Part shown: positions 47,276-56,935 of the stretch, in pieces
How the letters are laid out: each line of letters begins with the position of its first letter
How positions within the stretch are numbered: the stretch's first letter is position 1
Assembly (NCBI GenBank): GCA_039105265.1
Contig: JAPFFF010000010.1
Span: 4,340,001 to 4,404,000, forward strand
Length of the DNA: 64,000 nucleotides
Direction: 5' to 3'
Source: Tritrichomonas musculus
Lineage: Eukaryota > Parabasalia > Tritrichomonadida > Tritrichomonadidae
Notes under the pieces: generated by a model
What the model saw: the letters and a program-made list of their open reading frames with translations, nothing else
Databases searched by the model: none
What the model was told of the DNA's origin: nothing
Program-made: the position numbers and the translations under genes

Positions 47276-50200
47276 ATGAATAATCCTCAAAACCAAAAAC
47301 TTAAGAACTCTTACGAATTTTTCTCGGAAGAATCACGAAACTATGAAAGAATATTATTAAATTATCAAAAAGACAAATCTAATGTTTTTTGTGATCCAAA
47401 TTTTCATCCAAATAATAATATTTCTGAAAAAAATAAAAGCTTTAAAAAAATTTTTAACAATGCTGAATGGAAGCGAATTGATGATATTTATACATCTCCA
47501 CTATTTGATAAAAAGCTTATTAATCAAGATTATATAGCCCAAGGTAAAATAGGAAATTGCTATTTTATAAGTTCATTATCTCGTATTGCTAAACAGCCTA
47601 ATCTAGTTATTCCTCTTTTTGAAAAAAAGCTTCCAGATAAGATTTTAGGAGAAGTTACGGATTCAATTAATATTAAATGCGGGGCTGTTGTTATTTATTT
47701 CCAAGCTTTTGGACGCAGAACGCCAGTTTTAATTGATACTTTAATTCCAACTAAAAATGGAAAACCAATATTCAGCTATCTATTAGACAACTCCAAATCA
47801 GGATGGTTTTGCCTTGTTGAGAAGGCATTTGCGAAATTAAATGGTTCTTATTCTAATATTGAATCAGGATTTTATTCTGAATCGATATATAGCCTATTTG
47901 GATATAATTATGAAATGCTTATAATACAACCAAAGAAAAATCGTATATATACTCAAGTAGATAAATATAATGAAAAACAAGATTATATTGATTTAATAAC
48001 GGATTATGAGAAAAATGGATGTATCATGGATGCATCGATACACACCAAATATTTAACAGACATTACCACCGAAGATATTGAGGGAAAAGGCTTGATTGAT
48101 AAACACAGCTATCTTATTTTGAAAACAACAAGATTTAATGATAATATCTTTTTTTTATTGAGAAATCCTTGGGGAAAGTTTGTCTGGAATGGACATTATT
48201 CAAAGGATTCTCCACTATGGACTCCAGAACTAAGAAAAATACTGAAAACCAATTTCAATAATGGCGAATTTTGGATGATCGATAATGATTTTTTTAAATA
48301 CTTTACAACAATTAATGTTTCAAAGCCATTTGAACCAACTATGATCATTAGATACTGTTGTTGCTCTCTTCAACCAACCAACAAACAAATTTCTGAAAAT
48401 GATACTTATAATTATCAAAATTTCGTATTTCAACTGGTTCAACCAATTCCAAAAGAACATAAAGCCACATTCAACATACTTTTGGAAAGTAGATTTAGCG
48501 AATTTGTTCCTAATATAAAATCAGTAACTAATCTGATTACAATTGCTAGATCAAACGGCCAAAAGTTAACTCCAGATTTTTTTAATGGCAATAAAGACTA
48601 TGCTACTTTCCCAGTCAGTAACCATATTTTTTCTTTTTCTGTTGAACTTATGAATAGTAATGATATTATTACATTTGTCATTCATCCCAAAGAACAAATA
48701 AAAGAAACAATAAATTTCTACATCCGCGTTTTTTGTGAGTATGATTTCAAGCTTTATGACGTTGATAACCCAGGACTTCTTAATACTAAAGCCGAAAATC
48801 CAACTATCGTATTTAGCAACTTTACACGTTCGGATCCGCTTAAAGGAAAAGCTCCACATCAAGCATGCATTAATGGCAAAACTGTCATTTGCTTAGGTGA
48901 GCCAAAATCGAGTGATTTTGATCCAAACAGAAATGATAAAATTGATGATGTTATATATAAAAACTGCCAGAATGCAAACGAGACTCATTATTGCCATCTT
49001 GGCCCTCAATTGAACCTTGATGGTTTCATTTTTGGAAGTCGTTCTAAATTAGGAGCTAATTTTGGAGTTTACACTGCAACTGAATTTGAAACCAATAAAA
49101 AATTCACTGTTCTTTCTAGCAGGTGTAAAATTCGTGATATCCGCAATTTTGCTGGAGCAATTGAAATTCGGCAGAAATTAAAATTCCCTTCAATTGTTGA
49201 GTATATTGGTTTCAGTGAAATAAACATCAAACGTAAAGATTTTCCACTTTTTTTTGTTGGATATTATTCAAACGGATCTCTTTTAGAAATTCTCCAAAGA
49301 AATGCAAGTAAAATAACTGACAACAACAACAACAATAATGAAAATGGGAAAGTTAAAGATGATAACAATAACAGTAATGAATATTTAAATGATAATGATA
49401 ACAATAACAATAATGAATATTTAAATGATAATGATAACAATAATAATAATGATAACAATAACAATAATGAATATTTAAATGATAATGATAACAATAACAA
49501 TAATGAATATTTAAATGATAATGATAACAATAATAATAATGATAACAATAACAATAATGAATATTTAAATGATAATGATAACAATAACAATAATGAATAT
49601 TTAAATGATAATGATAACAATAATAATAATGATAACAATAACAATAATAATAATTTAAATGATAATGATAATGATAACAATAACAATAATGATAACAATA
49701 ACAATAATGATAACAATAACAATAATGATAATTTAAATGATAACTTTATTTTGAATAATACTAAAAAAATGATCATTTTGATTGGAATTGCTTATGCAAT
49801 GCTTTTCATGCATAAAAATGATATCATTCACTATGATTTGAAGTGTTCTGGCATTTTTTTAGATGAAAATTTTTACCCAAGAGTCGGAGATCTGGGGCAC
49901 GCAAGATATAAAGACGAAGAGCCAAGAGAGCTTCAAATCGACGAGCAGCCTTACTTCGTGGCGCCAGAATTAATAGACAAAAGCAGCGACATATCATTTC
50001 CAGTTGATGTGTTTGCATATGGAATGGTTTTTTACCATGTAATTAGTAATATAATGCCAATGATTGAGTGCAAAAGTGCCATCGATCTTCAAATAAAGAT
50101 ACAAAACGGCGCTCGTCCAAAATTAGACTGCATTCCACAAAAATTCCACGAATTTTTAGAAGATCTTTGGCATCAAGAACCAGAACGTCGTCCTGCATTC

Positions 50201-50344
50201 TCTGACATTGTAGATTTCTTGAATGATAAAAATAACTGGCTCGAAGATGTTGACCAAACTGAAATTGAAGCGTATAAAAGCATTTTCCTTGAAAAAAGAC
50301 AAGAAGAAAAAGTTCAATCGAAAAAAGATTGCATTATATTTTAG
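47276..50344 (+). CDS. Calpain-like cysteine protease fused to a pseudokinase
   Basis: Residues about 60-340 form a family C2 (calpain) protease core with C95 in GKIGNCYF, H277 in DKHSYL and N297 in RNPWG, so the catalytic triad is complete. A calpain-domain-III-like beta region follows (about 350-530). From about 585 a kinase fold appears, but the lysine position reads FTVLSSR, HRDLKP reads HYDLKCSG, and DFG reads GDLGHA: a pseudokinase. An insertion of about 150 residues of asparagine and aspartate splits its N-lobe from its C-lobe. The C-terminus ends KKDCIIF, close to a CaaX-like prenylation site, though lacking an ideal final residue. I infer a cytosolic, perhaps membrane-associated protease whose pseudokinase regulates it. 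No EF-hand or calcium-binding motif is visible. Confidence 0.88.
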   Translation: MNNPQNQKLKNSYEFFSEESRNYERILLNYQKDKSNVFCDPNFHPNNNISEKNKSFKKIFNNAEWKRIDDIYTSPLFDKKLINQDYIAQGKIGNCYFISSLSRIAKQPNLVIPLFEKKLPDKILGEVTDSINIKCGAVVIYFQAFGRRTPVLIDTLIPTKNGKPIFSYLLDNSKSGWFCLVEKAFAKLNGSYSNIESGFYSESIYSLFGYNYEMLIIQPKKNRIYTQVDKYNEKQDYIDLITDYEKNGCIMDASIHTKYLTDITTEDIEGKGLIDKHSYLILKTTRFNDNIFFLLRNPWGKFVWNGHYSKDSPLWTPELRKILKTNFNNGEFWMIDNDFFKYFTTINVSKPFEPTMIIRYCCCSLQPTNKQISENDTYNYQNFVFQLVQPIPKEHKATFNILLESRFSEFVPNIKSVTNLITIARSNGQKLTPDFFNGNKDYATFPVSNHIFSFSVELMNSNDIITFVIHPKEQIKETINFYIRVFCEYDFKLYDVDNPGLLNTKAENPTIVFSNFTRSDPLKGKAPHQACINGKTVICLGEPKSSDFDPNRNDKIDDVIYKNCQNANETHYCHLGPQLNLDGFIFGSRSKLGANFGVYTATEFETNKKFTVLSSRCKIRDIRNFAGAIEIRQKLKFPSIVEYIGFSEINIKRKDFPLFFVGYYSNGSLLEILQRNASKITDNNNNNNENGKVKDDNNNSNEYLNDNDNNNNNEYLNDNDNNNNNDNNNNNEYLNDNDNNNNNEYLNDNDNNNNNDNNNNNEYLNDNDNNNNNEYLNDNDNNNNNDNNNNNNNLNDNDNDNNNNNDNNNNNDNNNNNDNLNDNFILNNTKKMIILIGIAYAMLFMHKNDIIHYDLKCSGIFLDENFYPRVGDLGHARYKDEEPRELQIDEQPYFVAPELIDKSSDISFPVDVFAYGMVFYHVISNIMPMIECKSAIDLQIKIQNGARPKLDCIPQKFHEFLEDLWHQEPERRPAFSDIVDFLNDKNNWLEDVDQTEIEAYKSIFLEKRQEEKVQSKKDCIIF
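49379..49650 (+). repeat. 90-bp Asn/Asp coding repeats
   Basis: About three near-identical 90-bp units encode EYLNDNDNNNNN followed by EYLNDNDNNNNNDNNNNN. Upstream and downstream stretches are simple AAY/GAT runs. Such tracts are prone to length change, so copy number probably varies between strains. Confidence 0.75.
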
Positions 50345-51163
50345 ACCAGAATTTACTTTTAATAGACCTTTTTATAAAAAGAAATTTTTTTGCGATAAAG
50401 TATACTTTTTAGCGATAATCTCCACTTTTTCATAAAAAAAGAACTTTTTCACTTAAACAAATGAATCTTTAAATCTTAAAAATAAACTGATAAAACTTAA
50501 TTTATAATAGCCAAAATATATTATATGCTTGTCTAGAATCATATAACATTGGTTTTAAATAATAATTCTAATAACTTTGCGTTTTTGTGAAAAAGTTCAT
50601 TTTTATGAAAAAGTGATCATTATCAGACCCTATTAAGGTGTACATTCAATTTTTATGTATTCAAAAAATGACAACAAAAATACAAATTTTGCAAAAATTT
50701 TACTATGAATGTTTATTTTTATTTGTAAAATATACATTAAAAGTAATAACATTTTTAAAAAATATATTTAGAATATCTCACATCTTTTTGAATCCATAGA
50801 TGATTCCATGAATTTTGATTCAAAAAATCTGGCTAGTTTGAGTTAAAACTTGAAATATTGATAATATTTTGCAATTTTAAGAAGAATTATTTTATAAAAT
50901 CCAAAATTCCGACGATGGGAATTTTATTCTAGATAGATCTTATCTTTGAATACTTTACTTATTTTTTCACATCAGAAATGTTATTTTACTCATAATTTTT
51001 CAATTGTTTATATTTTACACACTCTCAATTATTTCATAAAAAAGAACTCGATATTCTGAGATATACAATTATTTCATAAAACTTAACACAATTTTCTGAT
51101 CATTCAAATATTTCATAAAAAAACTAATTCAATTTTTTATAGGCGTTTTTCTTAATCTAAATC
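50345..51163. other. Intergenic DNA with an inverted-repeat element and three 40-bp repeats
   Basis: Inverted arms (ACTTTTTCATAAAAAAAGAA at 50424 and its partner at 50587-50614) suggest a small MITE of about 210 bp. CAATTATTTCATAAAA recurs at 51026 and 51066, and as CAAATATTTCATAAAA at 51105, a 39-40-bp periodicity that ends 20-40 bases before the next gene. Confidence 0.45.
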
Positions 51164-53209
51164 ATGAATCAACTTTCATATAATCATATTTGGGAACTAA
51201 ACCAACAGCAATCTATTCAAATTACACAATTACTTGAAAAAATCACTACGTTGGAAAATAATTATCTCAAAATGGAAGATAAATATCAAAAAGTTCTTCA
51301 AAATTTGAAAATAGAAAACAAAAAATTATTAGAAGAAATTGAACAAATTAAAGAGTACAACAACAAGCTAAAAGAGGATGTTTCTAAAAAAAATTCCTAT
51401 TATTTTAAATATATTAGACTAATTCAAGAAATTAATAAATTAAAAGCTAAAATAGATGACTTAAATAAAAAAAATCAAGAAGCTATTAATGAATTTACAA
51501 TTGAATCAGAATCAAATAAAAAAAGTGAAATATGGTATGATACAACTGAATATTTGTTATTTAGAAAAAATAACAATGATTCTTTTGATTTATTCATACA
51601 AGAATTAATAGAAAATGCAAAAGTTTCAGTTTATGGAAGAAGATATTCAGATTTTTATAAGACCATTTGTCTTGGATTGTACTTTACTAATACAAGTTCA
51701 TATAAAGCACTACAAAAGATTATACCTGTACCTTCTATCACAACTTTATATTATTTTTCACGTCAATATTTAGGAGATTATAAAATATCACTTACTTCAA
51801 TTGAAAAAACGGATTTTATTTTTAATGAATTTAAAAATACTTTTTTTCAGAATTTTGAATCATTAATCAACTGTTCATTAGCAATTGACCAAACTATTGG
51901 AATAAGAAATCCAATGTTTTTCAATAATCATAAAAAAAATAATTATTTATGCTTATATTACCTTCAACCAATAAATAATTTTTATCCAAATGTTCCAATT
52001 TATATTGAATTTGACTTAAACGGTCGGATGAGTAAAAAAACATTAGAAAATTCAAAAAAAATTAGAGAAATTGCTAAAAATAACGGTTTTGTAATTAAAT
52101 ATATATGTACTGATGCAGACACTCCCACTAATCCATGGCACACATCTATTATAAATAAAAAATATAACCCAGAAATTCAGAGTATGTATGATTCAATTAA
52201 AAATATGCCAGAATTATCATTTTCTACAGATTTTTTTCACGCTTTAAAAAGCCAAAAAAAACGTTTTTTTAGATGCAAATTATATTTAAATAAAAAATCA
52301 CAGAGTGTTGATAAACATGTTGTAAGATTATATTTAGGATTAACTGTAGGAAAAAGTAAAGCATTTACTGATGAAAGTATACAAAGTGGATTTAAAGATA
52401 AATATGCATTAGAATTTTTTTCACCAAAAGTTCTCATTGAATCACTTAAACAAAAAGAAACTATATCTTTTGCTTATTATTTGTTACCATTCACATTTTG
52501 GTATTTAGCAGATAAAGTTCTTTTTATTGGACGACAAGACCGATTGAATCTTTTGAATATTGCCTTCTCAATTTTTCAATTTGAACTTCACAATTTCCCA
52601 AATTCAGATCCAAATGATCGTTTTTCTTCAAAAAAAACAAAAAATACATTAAAATTATCTTTTTATAGAAAAATTGATCTTATAAGATACTTGAACTCTA
52701 TAGTTTGCTTAGGAGATTCCATAAAAAATAGTTCCGAAAATGTTGGTACTGAAAGAATATCTACTAAATGCGAAGAAAATTTTTTTGGGAATGTAAGATC
52801 TGATCTTAATGATTCACTTGATGCCGATTTATTTTTGAGCATAGTTGCTAGGAAAATAATTAAAAAGAAAATTTTTTTTCAAAATAACATAGTGAAAATT
52901 CCAAATTACAAAGAAAATAATATAGCAGGAGTTCCTACTTACAATGATGATGACAATATTGATATAGATGATAAAAAAATAATAAATGAATGCTTTTATA
53001 TAAGGAAATTTGTGGTAAATGAAATTAGCACTTTTTCAGAAAAAAATATACCTGAAACTATTCAAATTTTAAAAGTTTTAAACATTAAACCATATTTATC
53101 AACCAATTATTCTGAAAAAAATGAAAGTTATACATCAGGATCACAACTTTTATGCAGATTTAATATGATCAAAAATAAGCATTACTTTTCTCAACCAAAT
53201 GAAATTTAA
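51164..53209 (+). CDS. Transposase-like protein with N-terminal coiled coil, possibly P-element/THAP9-like
   Basis: Residues about 10-115 are a coiled coil. The remainder resembles a large RNase H-fold transposase: a CSLAIDQTIG strand (D242), YICTDADTP (D317/D319), a DFFHALKSQKK motif (356-366) reminiscent of the D-x-x-H-x-x-K region of P-type transposases, and TKCEENFFGNVRSD (534-547), like the acidic E-N/H-F-F-G motif near the last catalytic glutamate in P/THAP9 transposases. It lacks a recognisable THAP zinc finger. I see no flanking inverted repeats, so it may be a domesticated gene or part of an element whose ends I missed. Stop overlaps TAAA. The assignment needs a profile search to confirm. 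Confidence 0.5.
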   Translation: MNQLSYNHIWELNQQQSIQITQLLEKITTLENNYLKMEDKYQKVLQNLKIENKKLLEEIEQIKEYNNKLKEDVSKKNSYYFKYIRLIQEINKLKAKIDDLNKKNQEAINEFTIESESNKKSEIWYDTTEYLLFRKNNNDSFDLFIQELIENAKVSVYGRRYSDFYKTICLGLYFTNTSSYKALQKIIPVPSITTLYYFSRQYLGDYKISLTSIEKTDFIFNEFKNTFFQNFESLINCSLAIDQTIGIRNPMFFNNHKKNNYLCLYYLQPINNFYPNVPIYIEFDLNGRMSKKTLENSKKIREIAKNNGFVIKYICTDADTPTNPWHTSIINKKYNPEIQSMYDSIKNMPELSFSTDFFHALKSQKKRFFRCKLYLNKKSQSVDKHVVRLYLGLTVGKSKAFTDESIQSGFKDKYALEFFSPKVLIESLKQKETISFAYYLLPFTFWYLADKVLFIGRQDRLNLLNIAFSIFQFELHNFPNSDPNDRFSSKKTKNTLKLSFYRKIDLIRYLNSIVCLGDSIKNSSENVGTERISTKCEENFFGNVRSDLNDSLDADLFLSIVARKIIKKKIFFQNNIVKIPNYKENNIAGVPTYNDDDNIDIDDKKIINECFYIRKFVVNEISTFSEKNIPETIQILKVLNIKPYLSTNYSEKNESYTSGSQLLCRFNMIKNKHYFSQPNEI

Positions 53210-54030
53210 ATTTATAAAATAAGTAAAGAAAAAAATATATATTCTATATTTAATTTTTTTTATTTTATATTGGTAAAGATATTTTGTTTTTTTCAATTTC
53301 AATTATGTAAAAAAATAAACTTATCAATTTGTAAAATGTTCTCTCAAAAAAATAAATAAATTTATTTTTATATTGTACGTCAATTTTATCATTCTATTCA
53401 GAAATTAGATTTGAGTCATCGTATATTATATCATATTGCAATATTATATAAAATCCATCTTTTTTTCTACCTTTATATGGTCTACTTTTTCTCAATTTTG
53501 ATATTCATAGGAAAAATGATTTGAACTTAACGTGAAGTTTTTGTATCAAATAATTAATAAACCAATATACAATGCAATGTAGAAAATATAATCGATTATA
53601 TTCATATTTATTAATATAGTATATAATAAATTAATTAAATTTTAAATAAGATATTTGCAAAAATAAAATGTGATACGTCATATAATTAGTATTATTTCAA
53701 AATTAAATATCAATAGAATTATTCTTAATTAACTGAAATATTCGATATTATTTTTTCTGATATTTTGAAAGATTATATTGAGATCAAAGAAAAGTTCTCA
53801 AATTAATATTGATTTTAAAATATTAATATCTTATGGAAAATACATTTATAATGCAATTATTTAAATTAATCACTAAAACATTCAAGATAATTAATTTTAT
53901 ATGTAATTAAATTTGCCTGATTTTTTTCAAATTACCGACGATTAGTAGTTTCCTAATTTTTGTTGACCTTGTAAAGTTTTAATACTCTTGAAATCAGTTA
54001 ACATCCAAATAATTTATTAACTGAAAAGAA
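53210..54030. other. Intergenic DNA without a recognised feature
   Basis: About 0.8 kb of AT-rich DNA. No gene, RNA or element ends seen. Confidence 0.5.
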
Positions 54031-54039
54031 ATTCATGGT

Positions 54040-54733
54040 TCAAAACCTTTAGTTATCATCCAAAATAATTCAGAAGTTGATTTCATTAATTGCCAATTTG
54101 ATAAAAATTCAGACACTTCAATAATTTCTGTTTATAGATCATTCATCAACATTTATAATTGCAAATTTTCAATTTATTCAAATGAGATTAATCCATCACA
54201 AAATAAATTGAAAAAATGTTATTCCTAATAACATAGATTTAAAACTTGAAGCTATTCGCCGATTTAAAACACGGTTTTCAGAATGATTTTCAGAATACCA
54301 AGAGCTAAATCCGCATACAGATGATTTATATAAAATTTTTCAAATTTTTTTTTATGAATTGTTAACAGATATAGTTAATGATGGAAATGAATCACATTTG
54401 GCAAGAACTGCTTATATATTATATAAAAAAGGTCCAATGAAATCGAAAAAGTGCATATTTGATGAATTAATAGATTTTTATATTAATGAAAATCATGAAA
54501 GAATGGTTAAAACTTTTATGGATAATATGAACGAACTGATTAAAAATATCATATATGATGACTACCAATCTATTTTTGATCTTTATGCATATATTTTGTT
54601 GAATTACATTTTTCAATGTTGGCACAATCCAGACATTCTAAGTGAAAAACCACGCTCATATGATATTGATAATGATAATTTATGTAGGATAAGTGATTTC
54701 ATTCAATTGAATATAAACAATACAAGAGACTAA
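54040..54733 (+). pseudogene. Decayed gene fragment related to the relic at 58230
   Basis: Around 54065-54155 the reading NNSEVDFINCQFDKNSDTS matches NNPEADFINYQFDNISDTS in the frame at 58230, so both derive from one family. A longer open frame continues from about 54284 to 54733 (E-Y-Q-E-L-N-P-H-T-D-D-L-Y-K...), without an ATG at its start. The open part is helical and rich in isoleucine, leucine and asparagine. I do not recognise the family; it may be a lineage-specific trichomonad gene. Stops separate the matching segment from the open frame, so I read this as a pseudogene. Confidence 0.45.
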
Positions 54734-54894
54734 ATTTCAGAAGATCTAAATTTAGATTTACCAGAGGTATACACCTAGAGAAAATGACGAAATATTGTAA
54801 TTTTGATTACAATTTCTTTATTTTATTATGAAAATAAGATATAAATATTGTGATGCATATATCGTTTTTGATTTCGTCTAAAGAGGTATGTAAG

Positions 54895-55045
54895 CAGGGA
54901 TGGTTATCGATAATAGAAATTTTTATTGATAAAACCTTCGATAAATAGTCGGTGTAAAATTACAACTTTTTGCATCAAATCGTTAAAATTTCATAAAATT
55001 TCCCAACAAAAAGTCGATTTTATCTACTATCGATAACCATCCCTG
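54895..55045. mobile_element. Non-autonomous hAT-like MITE (151 bp)
   Basis: The left end CAGGGATGGTTATCGATA matches the reverse complement of the right end over 18 bases before diverging. Flanks TATGTAAG (54887-54894) and TTTGTAAG (55046-55053) form an 8-bp target duplication with one mismatch. CAGGG ends and an 8-bp duplication are typical of hAT elements. No coding capacity. Confidence 0.75.
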
Positions 55046-55118
55046 TTTGTAAGGCGTGATGAGGAATAATTTTTTTGGAAAAAAAGTTATTGAAATAAGT
55101 TGTGATACGAAGAACTTT

Positions 55119-55185
55119 TGTTTCTGTCTTGTTTTTTGTTTCTGTCTTGTTTTTTGTTTCTGTCTTGTTTTTTGTTTCTGTCTTT
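55119..55185 (+). repeat. 18-bp tandem repeat
   Basis: The word GTTTCTGTCTTGTTTTTT recurs four times (fourth copy truncated to GTTTCTGTCTTTTTGG). It generates spurious frames of CFCLVF repeats in the forward direction and KTRQKQ repeats in reverse. Confidence 0.8.
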
Positions 55186-55244
55186 TTGGGAAATCGGATT
55201 TGTCCGCAGCGGTTAAGGTCAAATTTGGCCTTTATCGTTCTTCA

Positions 55245-55320
55245 GAAAATAAAAACTTGGAACTTTTTTCTACTTTTGCAAAAAATATCATGAGTAGCTT
55301 ACTCACGCTTTTTTTCTATA
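55245..55320. repeat. Dispersed repeat shared with 46757-46830
   Basis: About 75 bases resemble the segment after the Sel1 kinase gene, including ACTTTTGCAAAAAAT and ATGAGTAGCTTACTCACGC (one extra base in the palindrome). This looks like a shared repeat or element end, but I cannot define its limits. Confidence 0.4.
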
Positions 55321-55430
55321 TAAAAAATATAAACGAATTATTTTATTTTAAGTTAGAATTAGTCTTTATTTTAAGAAAAAAATTTTTTTCGAGAAACCCC
55401 TAATATAAATATAATCCCTAAAACTGTTCT

Positions 55431-56843
55431 TTAAAGAGGAATGTCTGCTAGATTCAATTCAGCAAATGCAATGACTCCATTTTTACTGTTTGGTGATTTT
55501 AAAATAATTTTATAGTAAGAATAAGAATTCAAATTAACGAAGCAAAACACTTTTTTCATATTGGAAATCCAATTGATAGAATCCATTTTATGAAGCATAA
55601 TTTTTTCATTTTCATTATTATTAAAGGCCCAAACTTCAAACACTTTTGGGGCTTCAAATACACAATAATTTGCTGCTGTCATTATGAGTGCATTTGCTCG
55701 AACAGGAGAACTGAAACGAATTAAAATATGATTGTCTTTTTGCTCTGGCTTACAGCCCCATCGTGTATTGTGATACTGCTCATTTTCACCATTGAATAAT
55801 TGACTTGGACAAAGTCCCATGTGATCACCATACGTTGATGAAGCATTAACTTCAATTGTTGTTCCCTTGTATTGAATTGTGCATTGTGTTGCTGAATTTT
55901 CTTGCCATTTTTGACCAATTGGAATTAAATTATAATTGTCAAGTAAAAATGAAAATTCATTTAACAATTTTTCTTTCAAATTTTTGTTTTCAATCTTTAT
56001 TTGGTCGACTTCAGTCTTCAATTTTCCAAATTCATTAAGAATTAATTTCTTCTCTTGCAAGCAAATCTCATATTCACATTTTAATTTTGAAAACTCATTT
56101 AACAAATCACTAATGGTTTTTATTTGAGATTTAGCATTCAATAGATTGAAATCGAAAGTATCAGAAAAATCGTTGATTAATCTTTGAGTTACATCAAGTC
56201 TTTTGCTAAAGTCAAAAATCATAAACAATACAGATGCATCCCTTTTGTATTTTTCAAGACACTTAAATAAAAATTCGATGATTTTTGGTTCTTCATTTTT
56301 ATTCAAAAAATTGTTTGAATTTTGTAAATATTTTTTTAAAATTCGATCAAGAGAAGGGACGGGAAGTGCCAGTAATTGGCCATTTTCGATGGTTTCTATT
56401 AAGTGTGATGCAATTATGTCTTCTTCTGCGCTGAAATCAACCAAATTTGAATCGCTTTGCTGAAATTGTGATTTGTAAACGATTGATTCAAAAACTAATT
56501 TTTCATGGTTTTCAGAAATGTATTGATTTGTGATTTGTGTGAGTTCTGTAACTTTATATTTAATTGATAATAGATTTAATTGAAAAACGTTTGAATCAGT
56601 TATTTGAAATGGCTGATTTTCACAACATAAAATGAAATTTTGCAATGATTCTGCCTGTATTTCAATAGGAAGCTCTATTTCAATGTCATTTTCCTTCTTA
56701 AATGATTTTTCATTTTGATAAAAATAATCAGAATTTTTTATCAATAAATCGAAATTAATGGGATACCTAATTTGCTTATATAGAAAATTTCTTGTTTTTC
56801 TGTATTTTGGCTTTATTGAATATGTTGATCCTTCTTGATTCAT
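55431..56843 (-). CDS. BTB-like/BACK-like protein with coiled coil and discoidin-like domain
   Basis: The 470-residue protein has a BTB-like N-terminal region (about residues 25-115: FDLLIKNSDYFYQN and an IEIELPIEIQAESLQNFILCCE segment), a BACK-like helical part (130-230), a coiled coil (240-300) and a C-terminal domain (315-468) with features of F5/8 type C (discoidin-like) domains: TIEVNASSTYGDHMGLCPSQLFNG, WGCKPEQKDNHILIRFSSPV and YYKIILKSPNS. This architecture is a large trichomonad family. BTB domains often link substrates to cullin-3 ligases, and the C-terminal domain may bind sugars or lipids; both are family-level inference. The stop lies close to the dispersed repeat, and no neighbouring gene shares the strand. 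Confidence 0.8.
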   Translation of the reverse strand: MNQEGSTYSIKPKYRKTRNFLYKQIRYPINFDLLIKNSDYFYQNEKSFKKENDIEIELPIEIQAESLQNFILCCENQPFQITDSNVFQLNLLSIKYKVTELTQITNQYISENHEKLVFESIVYKSQFQQSDSNLVDFSAEEDIIASHLIETIENGQLLALPVPSLDRILKKYLQNSNNFLNKNEEPKIIEFLFKCLEKYKRDASVLFMIFDFSKRLDVTQRLINDFSDTFDFNLLNAKSQIKTISDLLNEFSKLKCEYEICLQEKKLILNEFGKLKTEVDQIKIENKNLKEKLLNEFSFLLDNYNLIPIGQKWQENSATQCTIQYKGTTIEVNASSTYGDHMGLCPSQLFNGENEQYHNTRWGCKPEQKDNHILIRFSSPVRANALIMTAANYCVFEAPKVFEVWAFNNNENEKIMLHKMDSINWISNMKKVFCFVNLNSYSYYKIILKSPNSKNGVIAFAELNLADIPL

Positions 56844-56935
56844 TTTAGAATGTAGTCATTATATTTTATTGAAAAAGTTATAATTCAATTGAAAAATTTT
56901 CATATTTTCATGAGTTTTTTAAACAACTCAATTAC
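56844..56935. other. Short AT-rich spacer
   Basis: Upstream DNA of the BTB-like gene; no feature beyond T-rich sequence. Confidence 0.4.

Noticed and set aside
49264-49776. Leucine-rich minus-strand frame opposite the Asn/Asp tract
   Set aside because: AAT/AAC runs read in reverse always give leucine and serine; it is a shadow.
55056-55403. Frames of CFCLVF repeats and KTRQKQ repeats
   Set aside because: They are products of an 18-bp tandem repeat and lack other gene features.
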